Assembly (NCBI GenBank): GCA_036345935.2
Contig: JADWOT020000003.1
Location: 10,316,368-10,380,367, forward strand
Direction: 5' to 3'
DNA: 64,000 nt
Origin: Taenia hydatigena
Lineage: Eukaryota; Platyhelminthes; Cestoda; Cyclophyllidea; Taeniidae
Positions 12,041-24,579 of the stretch are shown one piece after another. A program made the translations under genes and the position numbers. Within the stretch, counting starts at the first letter, position 1; each line of letters starts with the position of its first letter. The notes under the pieces were generated by a model. That model saw only the letters and a program-made list of their open reading frames with translations. It ran no database searches and was not told the DNA's origin.

Positions 12041-12755
12041 GTACTCCTTCAGTTAAATCAACATGATTTCGTCTTACTGTGCCACATGGAATCGACGAAT
12101 CGGTCATAGCATCAAGTGGGGACATCAAGGAAAGTAGTTTGTCTCAAGCGAATCACTTGAAGTCAAGACTAAGGCAGACATAACGATCGACCAAAATAAA
12201 CACATTGGGCAAACGGAAGAGACTGCGGCCACCTCCTCCGGCGAAGACAACATTGCCATACATGCCCCATCAACCGAAACTGAGAGTTCAATCAACAACA
12301 GATGACGCATATGAGAAGTTCCAAAACGCATAATCTACTAACTTGTAAAAGCACCTGTCGCCTGTGCACTCATTCGCACGCTCGATGCCGACAAATGAAG
12401 CAAGTGAAGAAAGCACAACATGGCAAAGCAAAAGGAAAAAAAGGTGCTTCAGCAACCATCAAAGCCAGCATTTGGAGAGCAATGTCAGCTGTTCCGAAAC
12501 TATCTTGGCATTTATCAGTGATTTGTTACAGGTCAGAAAGCATTTGAAGGTTCGTCTTTACAATCACTACGGCTAAAAGATGAGACTGAAATTAACTAAC
12601 AGCTTCATCCTGCGATTTAAAATACAGCTGATTGATCACTTTGCCACAGACCACAGCTATAACAACAACATCACCTTAACAAACGGTTTCAGACTGCAAA
12701 TGAAGCATGGTAACGAGCAAGCATTACTGAGTGACCACTGATAGCCTCCAATCTC
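12041..12755. other. Weak coding signal only
   Basis: One plus-strand frame reads through 12146-12301 with a composition like real protein (LEVKTKADITIDQNKHIG, then Thr/Ser/Glu-rich) and ends at TGA. A neighbouring frame is open over 12364-12576 and contains a basic KRKKR run. No splice sites tie them together. This could be a decayed exon or chance. Confidence 0.2.
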
Positions 12756-13040
12756 ATAGCGATGGCCTGGGCTCGGTTAAGGCTCATCCTCGATTCTGCC
12801 GACTCCGCTTCCTTCACCACCGAGGCAGCCCCAATAACGGCAGTTGAGGCAACATGTCCGCGCTAGGCTGCTTCCAGCCCCTTTGCCACCTAATCGCACG
12901 TGGCCTGCAGTGCTGTATTCGACGATGACGCCACTTCTCCACGTACCGCAACCTCCACCACTGCCGCTCCCTCATCCTTCCTCCAGCAGTGCATTTGTGT
13001 CTGCACCTCCACCTCACCTGTCCTTGATGTTGGTTGCTAT
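12756..13040 (+). pseudogene. GC-rich Ala/Thr/Ser-rich former coding block
   Basis: This 285-bp island is clearly richer in GC than its surroundings and is rich in ACC, GCC, TCC and CCA triplets. One plus-strand frame from the ATG at 12763 codes for Ala/Thr/Ser-rich protein (for example ATSPRTATSTTAAPSS) but is broken by a TAG and a TAA. This looks like a decayed low-complexity, mucin-like or linker exon. The composition alone could also come from a degenerate simple repeat. Confidence 0.3.
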
Positions 13041-13657
13041 ACTGCTTTAGTAGTATACACTATAAGCCGGGTCTTCCCTGGTCTCCCGAAAATCTCATTT
13101 TATGCTCCTAACGTGGAAGCTACTTGACGTCTGTATTAACACTGCTTCCAGATTCGTTCGCCTTAAAACGGCTCCAAGAATGCAGAAGACTTGCATAAGT
13201 GAATCGACCAATAACTTGATGGAAGATCGGACAGGGAATGGATGGACAGAAGGGTCAATGTACAGGTGCCTGAACTAATTTGATAACTTACTTTTGGACA
13301 TTTTGCCAATTGATGATTCGTCGACCAACTTGAAAGAAAGGAGTCACATGGGAGCATTTATCGTTTCACGCAAGGAGAGGTGCTTTGTGAAATCAAGGGC
13401 ACCACCACCACCACGGCGATGTAGCGCGTAAGAGTTACCAACGCAACAAAGAATTTGATAAACTAGACGCACAGCGAGAACAACGCCCTCAAAGCCGCGC
13501 TGGTTGTGAACCTTTACACTTAGCCTGCGTAAATGTTGAGTGCGATGCAGGCGAAGGGGACTGGGCCGTCCAGGAGATCGTCAGCGGTATCTGGGTTCGT
13601 GGTCGCGAAGATAGTGCTGCAGCACGAGGCTGACGTTGGTAGAACGGTGTAGGTTAC

Positions 13658-13708
13658 AATGCGTTGTCGATCACTGCCTTTGCAGCATCACGTCCCTTGT
13701 CTGTAAGA
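13658..13708 (-). CDS. Possible short terminal exon
   Basis: On the minus strand an acceptor CTTATCTTACAG is followed by a short open stretch reading KGRDAAKAVIDNAL and a TAA stop. The acceptor is strong and the peptide is helix-like, but the block is only about 48 bases and no partner exon was found in the next kilobase, so support is limited. Confidence 0.2.
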
Positions 13709-15513
13709 TAAGTAGGGTCACAGTTAAGTGGAGACGAATGGTTAACAGAGCATGAATGCGTTATGCGAGGGAAGCAACTAAGCAGGTGATACTATTTCAC
13801 AATGGGACAACAAGGAGTAGTCATGAACTCAAAACTAGGCATTTGCAAGTTGGTCACCATGGAGGAAATCACATCACGCAGACACTGCTGAACTTAGAGC
13901 ATGGACAAGCTCAACGTTTTTTTAATTCAGTCTTGGTGAGAGAGGGTGGGACCAAATAGACGTCAAAGGCACTCTGAATCGGCCATACCTATTTATTCAT
14001 CAGTCTTTCTGTAAACTCAAGCGGTCAAATTTTAACTCCACACTGAACACTCATGACGACGAAGAGGAGCCGCGCTCCTAACACACACAAAATCTGTTTT
14101 CTTTTAGCGTAAAATTGACAAATCTTGTAGCCATTTTCACCACGGAGTAAACACTTAGGCCGAACCGCACGACAATCAGTGGCCAGAAGGAAGTATCAAT
14201 AATCGACCTCCTGCTTTCATTAGGCCCTAAGGGACGAGATTATGAAGAACCAAGAAAAATCAAGTGCTAACGTCCACTGTGCAAAAACTCAGCGAAGACA
14301 AAGGGAAGAAATGGAAATAAAATCATAATGTCGGAAGTCACCGAGATTTTGAAGGAGACAGACCACTACGACCCTACGTGTCGTATCGCCTCGCTTTCCT
14401 TCGGCTCGAGAAGTACCACCATCGAAAACGCGTCTGAATAGACTACACCACAGAAAAGTAATGATTAGCTCACATAACATGACTTCTTCCATCCCACTTT
14501 CAACACGCTTACCAGCCCAAATGTTTTTCGACTCCATTACCATCAATAACATTCTCATAAAGAAGTAGGTGCACCTATTTACCGGAAAAGCCTCACGCCT
14601 GCTTTACTACATTAAATTTAGCTAACTATTACAAACCAATAAGGAACCAACTATATGGAATTGACATCGAGCCCATTTGGTAATCCAGCCCACCAAATGT
14701 GTTACGTTGGTAAGGGAGGTAGACACTTACTGTAGCTCCTACTGAGCGACATCATCAAGACATCAGCCACACCCACGACTCAGCAGAGACGAGAAAGGGA
14801 TCGAGTATTTGACAATTAGAGTTCCACCGGGAAAGCAGCCTTTTGATTGTTCGCTTCCACCCGTCCACTCGGTGCCATGAGGCTGTGATTCGCCGCCTCA
14901 TGCAGTGAACATCGAATAGAACTCACACTGTCAAAAAGGACCCCAGATAAACAAAGGAACAAAACGTGATTATGAAGGATTGTGGTTAAAGTTCCTTTCG
15001 CTGGTGAAAGAAACCCATCAGACAGGCACAAGATGCTAAGCCATCCCACGTCCAGCACACACAAAGTATTTCCCAACAACTCAATATCTCTTCACCCTTG
15101 CAATGCGCAGTATGTGCGGAAGATTTGTAAATAAGTGCAGCCATGCATTAGACAAATGGTAAAAATAGTGTCAGTCTGGACTAATGGGCGATCTATGCGA
15201 CGAAAGAATACCTGATGTCCTTTGTTCCAAGTGAATCGCGCATTAAGAGCTGGTAAGGATCATGAATAAATAATTCCAAGTCGTAGACTGATTGCATAGG
15301 CTGAGTTGACACCGACAAGTCCGATTCTCCGGCTTGGCAAAGAGCCGAAGAAATGGCAAAAAATTTTTGAAGTGGGTGCTAGAGAGGAGGAGCTGGTTAT
15401 ATAGTGGCTAAGAAAGGTGGTTTTCAAAAAAAAACACTTCAAAGCATTAGTTTGCAGAATTTAAGCAGGTATCACGGGTCCTCCAAATGAACACCTCTAC
15501 GCAGGTATCGCAA
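13709..15513. other. No supported gene
   Basis: Two minus-strand open frames of nearly 90 codons (14289-14558 and 14816-15079) have no homology I recognise. The second contains an acceptor-like CCTTTTTGACAG in front of a protein-like tail ending ANNQKAAFPVEL. Their lengths are within what chance allows in this much sequence. Confidence 0.3.
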
Positions 15514-15619
15514 GCATCTCTGCAACAAACAGAGGATTGAAAATGGCCTTCGGAAGCTGCTCTTGAGGTGACACTACCCGTGGTCATGATTCCTCCGAGA
15601 GCGCTTGTTGCAGAGATGC
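15514..15619. repeat. 17-bp inverted repeat with 72-bp loop
   Basis: GCATCTCTGCAACAAAC (15514-15530) is the reverse complement of 15603-15619 (GCTTGTTGCAGAGATGC) except for one base. The arms could form a hairpin or mark a small inverted-repeat element. No target-site duplication is evident and no second copy was found. Confidence 0.6.
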
Positions 15620-18600
15620 TTACATGAAGGCATTCATTACGTATACCCGTGTAAAAGGTCTAAGTTGTGCAAACTGGGGACTAAATGCGCCCCTTTGTAG
15701 CATCATTTATTTTAATCATGGTTTCTTTGAACTTCGCCAATAGAACTTTTCTAACCTCCTCTCCTATGAAACGTATGTAAGCGCTTGCTTATAGTAATCA
15801 AACTTCATGCAATTAGTGAGCTAATACTTTGCCAACCAAGAGAAATGGACACGCTAATTCAAAAGCGGCCTCCAAATGCACCCAACAGACTTGCGTAACT
15901 CATTTATCCTCTTCATTAGCAGTCAATGATTAAGTTACTTGAAGAAAAAGACATCAGAAATTCATTTTTCTCATACGATGGCGAATAAGTTCATGATGAC
16001 ACTTTATTTGATTCGCCGTCGCTGTCAACCTGCCAATGTCTCCAAGACCATCCTAAGTCTACCATCGCTCAGGTCATATTTTGCGCTAACTCACAGACAC
16101 ACAGCTCCTCCAAGGTGATCGGAGTCCTAAGAGTCAGCTGAATGTTAAATGAATGCGCTTACTGGTGATGCATGTATTATAAATAATGCTATCCGGCTGC
16201 CTGAAGAGTGTAGTGGCTGCCTACGAAGCGGGAGGGAGAAATGAGCCAAATATCGGAGCATTTGGAGACAGTAATCAAAGTAGAGGTGTGTGTCCATTAA
16301 GGGAAAATTCAGTTGGTTTTAATTAAGTTCACAGAGCATTGATAGAATGCATAGGCCGACGATTAAGAAAGGGCTTAATAAATGAAGGTTGTGGTCATTA
16401 GTCGTATCACCAGTACCTCAAGTCCGCTTGGTACTGCCTCGATCTGCAGTAAAAAGAACCTGCTCCGAATTTAATGGATAGATTGTTCACTCTTACGGGG
16501 CCACCTCTTTTGTCTAGGACGTCGGTCCATTTACTGGCTGATCGGTCAGCTAATCAGTCAGATGTAAACAATGTGTAGAACCTAAAAGTCTTATCCCATT
16601 CACGAATACGTGATTAGTGGGTTAGTTAAAACGACCCCAATCAAGCGCATTGTGGCACCCGGTGCAACCTTGACGACCAAGTGATTGGAAGAACACTGCA
16701 CTTATGAATTGAGGAGGTGCTGAAACAGGATCCAGCAGTAATTTGAGGACATCCCTTCATTTCAAGTCATATGAAGCTCGGTTTATGTCTCTCGAACTGA
16801 GCATCGTGCGGACATTTATGAAACTACAAGCAGCAATGTTAAAGGCGGATTCTGCGGTCGCGATGGTTGTTTTTAAGAAAGCATCTGGATTGTAAAATTT
16901 ATGTAAAAATTACCTTTTGCCCTTCAGGTTCCAGGTAAGCCCCCTAAGTCCATCTGTGGCAAGCGGGTTGTAGTGGCCTTGTTAGGGAGGACTGCGTTTG
17001 CACAGCATAATTCCTGCAGGTGATAAAGCTGATGATTGTTAAGAGAAAGAAGGAAACAAGAGGACAAGCAAATAGCAGAGAGCCATCAAGTATTTGTTGC
17101 ACCCACCCTCACAAAAGCTCTCCCTTTTATTCGCGATTCATTGATGCCTGCGGAGGCTCACGCTTGACTCAGGCTCAGTTCTAAGCTGAAGCTCGGACCT
17201 ACGCGCATGCTTACACAGTCTCTACTCTCCTGCAACCTAGCTAACGTCCCTGAGTCTACTAGCTGCCAGCTATTAGCCCAATGTAAGTCGCAGGAGAATA
17301 AGACCAACAGAGCACAAAGGCACTGCCTATTGTGAATAATTGGCAACTCAAGTTATGGGATATTAACATGGGGACTGATTAATTCTGCATTACACCTTCG
17401 ATAAAAAATTTGCAAGGGATGTTTTTTAAATATGAAATTCGGCAACTCGACATAGAGCCTGTTGCCTCTAAGATATAGCAATGATTTAGCTGGATGCGAT
17501 GTAACGATCCACAAGTATGTTTGTGCTATTCAGTTTAACAAAGCCTGGTTCAAGAAGAGCGATGCTGCCTATTAACAAGAAGTTGCTACTAGAGGTGACT
17601 TCCATCAAAGAATTATGTAAGTTTACCGAGTTTGCCTGCCCTATGCAAGCACGGCCTACGCATCACAATAGAGAGGAGTGTGAAAGTTGAAGGTGAAATG
17701 CGGCATTGTCTGTGTTGCCATATGCTGTATTCGTTGCAAACTAGTCTCGATTCGATCGACCTGCCAGGCGAAGGCCTGATGGCAGATGAACCGATGGATA
17801 GAAGTGGTAACCAGCCTCCACTGCCTCGATAATGGATGTGGAGACACTCTGGGTGTGCACTGGGTCCTGACTCCTAGTCACTCCAGCAGCATAGCTAAGT
17901 ACATCTACTCTCGACCAACTAACATAGTCATCAGCTAGTTTGGAGACACTGTGCCTGAGTACGGGTGCTGGGATATTCTGCAAATGGCACAGCTAAAGTA
18001 AAAGTGCCCAGAAAGTTTGAAAGAACGCAACGTTTTATAGTTGTCGGTGACCTCGCCAGCGTCCCCAGCACAGTACGTGCTTTCACTGTATGCATGGATA
18101 CAAAATTTGCTTTGTAGGTCGAGAACAGGTCATTTCATAGGCTAATATGAACTCGCAACGTCCGTGTAAGTTTATTGTGCACAACTTGTTTGCGGATTGA
18201 AGATGTTGTCCCAACTCTGCCTTTTCTTGTTCGCATCTTCCATTGTGCGTTAAGGATTCGCGCTGGCGATTGGTAAGTTGCCGACCTTCCGGTGCTCTGA
18301 TCAGCACAGCGAAAAGGAGTACTTATTTAATTGGTTAATTCGACAAGGACAGTAACGTTTCTTAGCATATACCCAGCTGAAAAATGGGAGTTAGGCCTAC
18401 TGTTCCCCTCTCTTTGCATCTCTTATTGATTTCAAGGTCCATGCAGTTCGAAATGCCCATGTTTATGGTGTAGAGATTTCCTAAGAATTTTCCTTTGAGT
18501 TGTTTTGAGCTTTGCAAAATAGGCCCCATCAAGAGCCTCAAGAGAAGACAACTAGATCTTCCCAGTATAATTGGCAGCGAAGCGTCAAGCACTTGTGAGT

Positions 18601-21600
18601 CATAGAAGCTAACACAAATGGAGCGGATAGACAAAAATATAGTGCAAAAACAAATGTGTGAATGAAGTATCACCTTATTTTCGAGTAATCGCATTTACTC
18701 AAGTACCAAATATCCACTGTTACAGGCGTGCAAGCACTGGCGTTGAGGCAACGTACCACGTAGAACTTTGGGAAATAGTCTTATCGGAACGCAATCCTGG
18801 GACCATTGAAGGAAATTTCAGGGGTTTCGAGACCATACTGAAGATGGACGGTCTTGCCATCTCCACGGCCGACAGCATTTGCGGTCACAGTGCGTTCACT
18901 CATCGCCCAATGGTTTCAGCGGAATGGCAGAACTAGTGGAATTTAAAGGGATGGGTCCAGGTCTGTCTGCCTCCACTTTTGCTTCTACTCTTAGGCGGCT
19001 CATGGAGAGAAGAATTCCCTTTTGATTCTATTATCTCCGGATTCAATTTGCGACCGCTCCACCGCCACTATTGTTTATGGCTTGGAAAGAAGTCATAGGG
19101 GATTTAACAATTTCCCAACAGACAAATTAGGATATTTTGGGTCCTGATCAATTCACCTGCTTTGTTGCGACTTTGCTTCCTCTTCTTCCGTTTATCCAGA
19201 ACAACAGGAAATTTTGGTTTGGTGCCAAGATCCCCAGCAGGTATTACAAGGATCTTAACCACGTCTTAGCAAATCGCTTCTTGTTCTGCGTCCTAAGGAA
19301 TGATCGAATAACGCAAACGACAAAGACATCGTAAAACTCGGTTGCCTTGCCTAGTCTAAGCCGATTTTTAAAATAATAAGAGAAACGTACGCTACTCTTC
19401 CTCCTCTTCAGCTTATAACACCCAGATGCAGAGGGCAACTCAGTCCTCCAGACAGCCTCGCGCTTCAGCCTAAATAGCCTACAGGCGAAGCGATTGATTT
19501 TAAGCCAAATGTTTATTAAAACAATATCGAATCTGCATAATTATGCGTAACTTATTCGTCCTAAGGTCAACTCTCACTCAATAATTCAACAACCTGCCTG
19601 AAATAGCTGCTTTTCACCCCGGGAATTTACCGAATGAAGGGTAATGTTGTTCAGAAAATTCACTTAATGCAGTTTTCATCTATAATCTCGTCTGCAATGT
19701 AGACGAAAACGCAGGGCTCAAAATGTCAACTCCAATGCTAGATTAAATTTTTTAATATTTTGCTCCAATTGAGTGCTATGTTAAGAGCATCTTTACAGAC
19801 ATGTTTGCATAAACCGTAGCATCGCCATCTGTCTCCTCGCCTTCGCTGCTAAATCCGACGCGAGTGAAGCCAATGTTATAGGATATGGTTAGTATCTCAT
19901 GTAGAAGGGAATAATGGCAGTTCAAATTTATACTGGTTCTCCTAGTGTCGGAGATACCAACCTTTCTTACCACTAGGCTCAAGTTATTTTCTCACCTCTC
20001 GCCAAATGGATTCGTTTAAAGGAACATAAGTATTGCATAGCCTCCTCCTCTCCCTCCTTCTTTTGAGCACCAAGCCCTGCTGGTTGCCACTAAGCATTCC
20101 GTCAGGCGATTTTCTTTCTTCCATTAGTTGGCAGTCCTCATCCTTCTATCCATCCAACAGAGCACCTTTGTGGGGTCGTTTCTAGTCGAAGGGGATGGTT
20201 ATTGACAAGGCGCGGAGTTGTGCGTTGCAGATGAGGCAGTTCTCAGAGGCGACTATCCTCATTACGCGAAACGACTTTTGCTCCAGAGATGGTAGAATTC
20301 GTTGTTAGTTTTGGGTGGGTAATTTGGACTACTTCATGACACCGCCTATTTTTAACAATGGTTGCATTTGATAGAATTTATCGTTGGCTCATATTTATGT
20401 GGCTTTATTAACAGACAGCAAACGTGGAGGCGGCAAGGGGGGAAGAGAGAGATTGAATGATTCAAAATGCGGAAACAAAAGGTAGTGTGTGCGGCTTACA
20501 TGAGTGCAATGATGGCAATAATGGTGCTGAGAGTAGCATTGATGAAGAGGATAAGATGAACTTCGCTGCTCATATATGGTAGGGAAGAAGGACGTTCATT
20601 CACTTCCCTCCAAAGCCGTCTCCTTTGCCAATGCTGCCCAGCATTGTGACTCGGCCTTCTTCAGCTGGTTTTGCTGCTTAACGAAGTTGCAAGTTTACCT
20701 GGATAAGCGCTTTCATATTTCAATGTTTTGATTCTCTCTGAGTGATGCAGTTCTACAAAAAGCGACTTCCACATTCCTCATCACAACTACTTGATTGTCC
20801 ATTCACATGAATGTGAAACTCATTCCTCACCACGTTGACAATTGGAGTCGTAACAATAAAGTGGATGCAAAATATTTTGTGAATTCGGAGGAAAAAATTA
20901 GACACACCCAGACAAATAAACGCGGTTGATGCTATTACTTAACTGATGCGATTTCGAAAATGTCCTGATGAATTCTAAGCCTGTCACCTTGAGTTTGGCC
21001 CTTCAACCGGTTTGATATAGTTATGCATTCATTAGAAGAAATGTTCATTTTGCGAAGTCTTTTTCGTTCCATCTCGATCACGTATAATCAGATCGTCTTA
21101 AACTCATTCTGTGAAAAGTGTTGGACTCATCCCTACAATGCCTGGGAATTCACCTTCACAGCTGATTTGATAAGCACATTTGCATTTCTGCCATTGCGCA
21201 CATCACATTTCTTTAACTTACTGTCTGCTGCTTTATCAAAGGATAGGTTAGGAGGGGCATCAACTAGTTGTAAGAGGTTATTTTACTTCATCATACCCGT
21301 CTTCAAAAATGTCCACTTGAATGCTTAAATTCGAATAGAAATGGAAATGAGTTCTGAGGACGCTAGTGGAAGTGCTGCTGTGGTCTTTATCGAAAGGTTA
21401 CCCATTATGCATTTCTGAACAGCCCATTCAACATGTGCAAAGACGTTGACTTCTCCATTTTCCTCAAAACTGGAAAGCACTGGCCTAGTCAGGAGCTGGA
21501 GTGCGATAACTGCGGAGGTACCAGAGGCTGTTTTCTTGGATCCATTCTTGCACTACTTTCTCCCTTTCAGTCGCACAGATCGTCCTACACAGCTGCGTCA

Positions 21601-21824
21601 CAAGACTGAATGTAGCAAGACTGCTTCCACTTTCGACTTTAGGTAGGAGCAAAGGGAGTGGAGTTAAGAAGGGAGGAATACGGTGCAGTCTTTGTTAGAA
21701 TCTGTTTGCAGGCAAGTCCTCTTCCTCCTCTTCCTCTTTATAACCTCTGCTATGAGAAGGCTGAACGTTTGTTGACGTCTTTATAATAAGTATACGGATG
21801 ATGTGTGGTAGCGAAGACGAAGCA
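15620..21824. other. Gene-poor stretch
   Basis: Only modest open frames occur. Two are slightly better than chance: 18658-18936 (+), and a plus-strand piece near 19397-19470 where an acceptor (CTTCCTCCTCTTCAG) precedes a short Ser/Gln-rich frame ending at TAA. At 19985-20035 there is a partial copy of the short dispersed repeat. No RNA gene or mobile-element protein was recognised. Confidence 0.4.
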
Positions 21825-22000
21825 GTTAAAACGAGGATATCTCGCACTCCGGCGAGCAACCGCGTTCGTTACAACCAACTTTTCAATTGTCCTCCCACCT
21901 CTCGCCTACAAAGTACATTTCAAGAACATAAGAGTTAAAGTGATATTTTGAAGCGATGTTAGTTGCCCCCGATTGCGCGATGATCAAAAGAACCAGGATA
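21825..22000. repeat. Short dispersed repeat, member 2
   Basis: This matches 11816-12040 in the same orientation, and 19985-20035 partly (CACCTCTCGCC and GGAACATAAG or AGAACATAAG). It ends about 100 bp before the satellite array. Confidence 0.4.
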
Positions 22001-22097
22001 TTGCATTGCAAGGATAAACTAGGAATTACTTTCTAAAGCATTTTTGGTACAGCGTTACGGGCATGCGTTGTCTGCTCTGTAAAGAAAGACTCTAGAA

Positions 22098-24200
22098 TTG
22101 AGCGCCAAATTCAAAGTCGCGTGGAGATCGATCCTGCTGATATACAATAATTGAGCGCCAAATTCAAAGTCGCGTGGAGATCGATCCTGCTGATATACAT
22201 TAATAACTGAGCGCCAGATTCAAAGTCGCGTGGAGATCGATCCTGCTGATATACAATAATTGAGCGCAAAATTCAAAGTCGCGTGCAGATCGATCCTGCT
22301 GATATACAATAATTGAGCGCCAAATTCAAAGTCGCGTGGAGATCGATCCTGCTGATATACAATAATTGAGCGCCAAATTCAAAGTCGCGTGGAGATCGAT
22401 CCTGCTGATATACAATAATTGAGCGCCAAATTCAAAGTAAGTCGCGTGGATATCGATCCTGCTAATATACAATAATTGAGCGCCAAATTCAAAGTAATTC
22501 GCGTGGAGATAGATCCTGCTGATATACCATAATAATTGAGCGCCAGATTCAAAGTCGCGTGGAGATCGATCCTGCTAATATACAATAATTGAGCGCCAGA
22601 TTCAAAGTAAGTCGCGTGGAGATCGATCCTGCTGATATACCATAATAATTGAGCGCCAGATTCAAAGTCGCGTGGAGATCGATCCTGCTAATATACAATA
22701 ATTGAGCGCCAGATTCAAAGTCGCGTGGAGATCGATCCTGCTAATATACTATAATTGAGCGCCAGATGCAAAGTCGTGTGGAGATCGATCCTGCTGATAT
22801 ACAATAATTGAGCGCCAAATTCAAAGTCGCGTGGAGATCGATCCTGCTGATATACCATAATAATTGAGCGCCAGATTCAAAGTCGCGTGGAGATCGATCC
22901 TGCTGATATACAATAATTGAGCGCCAAATTCAAAGTCGCGTGGAGATCACACCTGCTGTTATACAATAAATGAGCGCCAAATTCAAAGTCGCGTGGAGAT
23001 CGATCCTGCTGATATGCAATAATTGAGCGCCAAATTCAAAGTCGCGTGGAGATCACACCTGCTGATATACAATAATTGAGCGCCAAATTCAAAGTCGCGT
23101 GGAGATCGATCCTGCTGATATACAATAATTGAGCGCCAGATTGAAAGTCGCGTGGAGATCACACCTGCTAATATACAATAATTGAGCGCCAAAATCAACC
23201 TCGCGTGGAGATCGATCCTGCTGATATACAATAATTGAGCGCCAAATTCAAAGTCGCGTGGAGATCACACCTGCTGATATACAATAATTGAGCGCCAAAT
23301 TCAAAGTCTCGTGGAGATCGATATTGCTGATATGCAATAATTGAGCGCCAAATTCAAAGTCGCGTGGAGATCGATCCTGCTGATATACAATAATTGAGCG
23401 CCAAATTCAAAGTCGCGTGGAAATCGATCCTGCTGATATACAATAATTGAGCGCCAAAATCAACCTCGCGTCGAGATCGATCCTGCTGATATGCAATAAT
23501 TGAGCGCCAAATTCAAAGTCGCGTGGAGATCGATCCTGTGCTAATATACAATAATTGAGCGCCAAATTCAAAGTCGCGTGGAGATCCATCCTGCTAATAT
23601 ACAATAATTGAGCGCCAAATTCAAAGTCGCGTGGAGATCACACCTGCTAATATACAATAATTGAGCGCCAAATTCAAAGTCGCGTGGAGATCGATCCTGC
23701 TGATATACAATAATTGGGCGCCAAATTCAACGTCGCGTGGAGATCGATCCTGCTGATATACAATAATTGAGCGCCAAATTCAAAGTCGCGTGGTGATCGA
23801 TCCTGCTGATATACAATAATTGAGCGCCAAATTCAAAGTCGCGTGGAGATCGATCCTGCTGATATACAATAATTGAGCGCCAAATTCAAAGTCGCGTGGA
23901 GATCGATCCTGCTGATATACAATAATTGAGCGCCAAATTCAAAGTCGCGTGGAGATCGATCCTGCTGATATGCAATAATTGAGCGCCAAATTCAAAGTCG
24001 CGTGGAGATCGATCCTGCTGATATGCAAAAATTGAGCGCCAAATTCAAAGTCGCGTGGAGATCGATCCTGCTGATATACAATAATTGAGCGCCAAATTCA
24101 AAGTCGCGTGGAGATCGATCCTGCTGATATACAATAATTGAGCGCCAAATTCAAAGTCGCGTGGAGATCGATCCTGCTGATATACAATAATTGAGCGCCA
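22098..24200. repeat. 53-bp satellite array, about 40 units
   Basis: Head-to-tail units begin TTGAGCGCCAAATTCAAAGT and continue CGCGTGGAGATCGATCCTG and CTGATATACAATAA. Most units differ at zero to three bases. Units contain the palindrome GATCGATC, and unit junctions carry CAATAATTG, an inverted repeat with a 1-base centre. Variant classes are clustered: units with GATCACACC instead of GATCGATCC, units with CTAATATAC, and units with extra bases after AAAGT or before ATTGAG. 53 is not a multiple of three, so the short minus-strand open frames across the array are by-products. There are no spacers, so this is not a CRISPR array. Confidence 0.98.
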
Positions 24201-24579
24201 CAATTTTAATGCAGAACCGCAACCACTTCCACATTCCGCCACATAGCAACACTAAACAAACGAATCGATGGACCTCCGTTAGCACTTTTTGTGAGAACAC
24301 TGGCTAAGCATGAGGTAGACAACGTCGGTTGGTTTCCCTAGTCAGTCCTGCAGTACCTCGACAAACGCTTATGAGGCGGTTGGTGGAACGAGACGCGGTG
24401 TCAATGGGGTGGCTAACATAAAATCAAATCGCAAGTGATGCTCAGCTGTGACACTGTTGTGCGAGACTTCGCAGTAATAATTATTCGCGCAAAATGAGTG
24501 AGAAGTGGACTGAATTGACAACACAGCGTGTGGCAGATTGTGTGCGCATATGTCATCGGACAAGGGGGAGTCATTCAGG

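Noticed and set aside
13404..13424. CAC/CCA triplet run as a coding repeat
   Set aside because: It is a short microsatellite with no open frame through it.
22098..24200. CRISPR-like repeat array
   Set aside because: Units abut with no spacers and vary as in a satellite; the rest of the window is eukaryotic.
22379..24242. Several minus-strand open frames of 65-82 codons with repeated peptide ISAGSISTRL
   Set aside because: They are by-products of the 53-bp satellite; the period is not a multiple of three and the frames start and end with unit variants.
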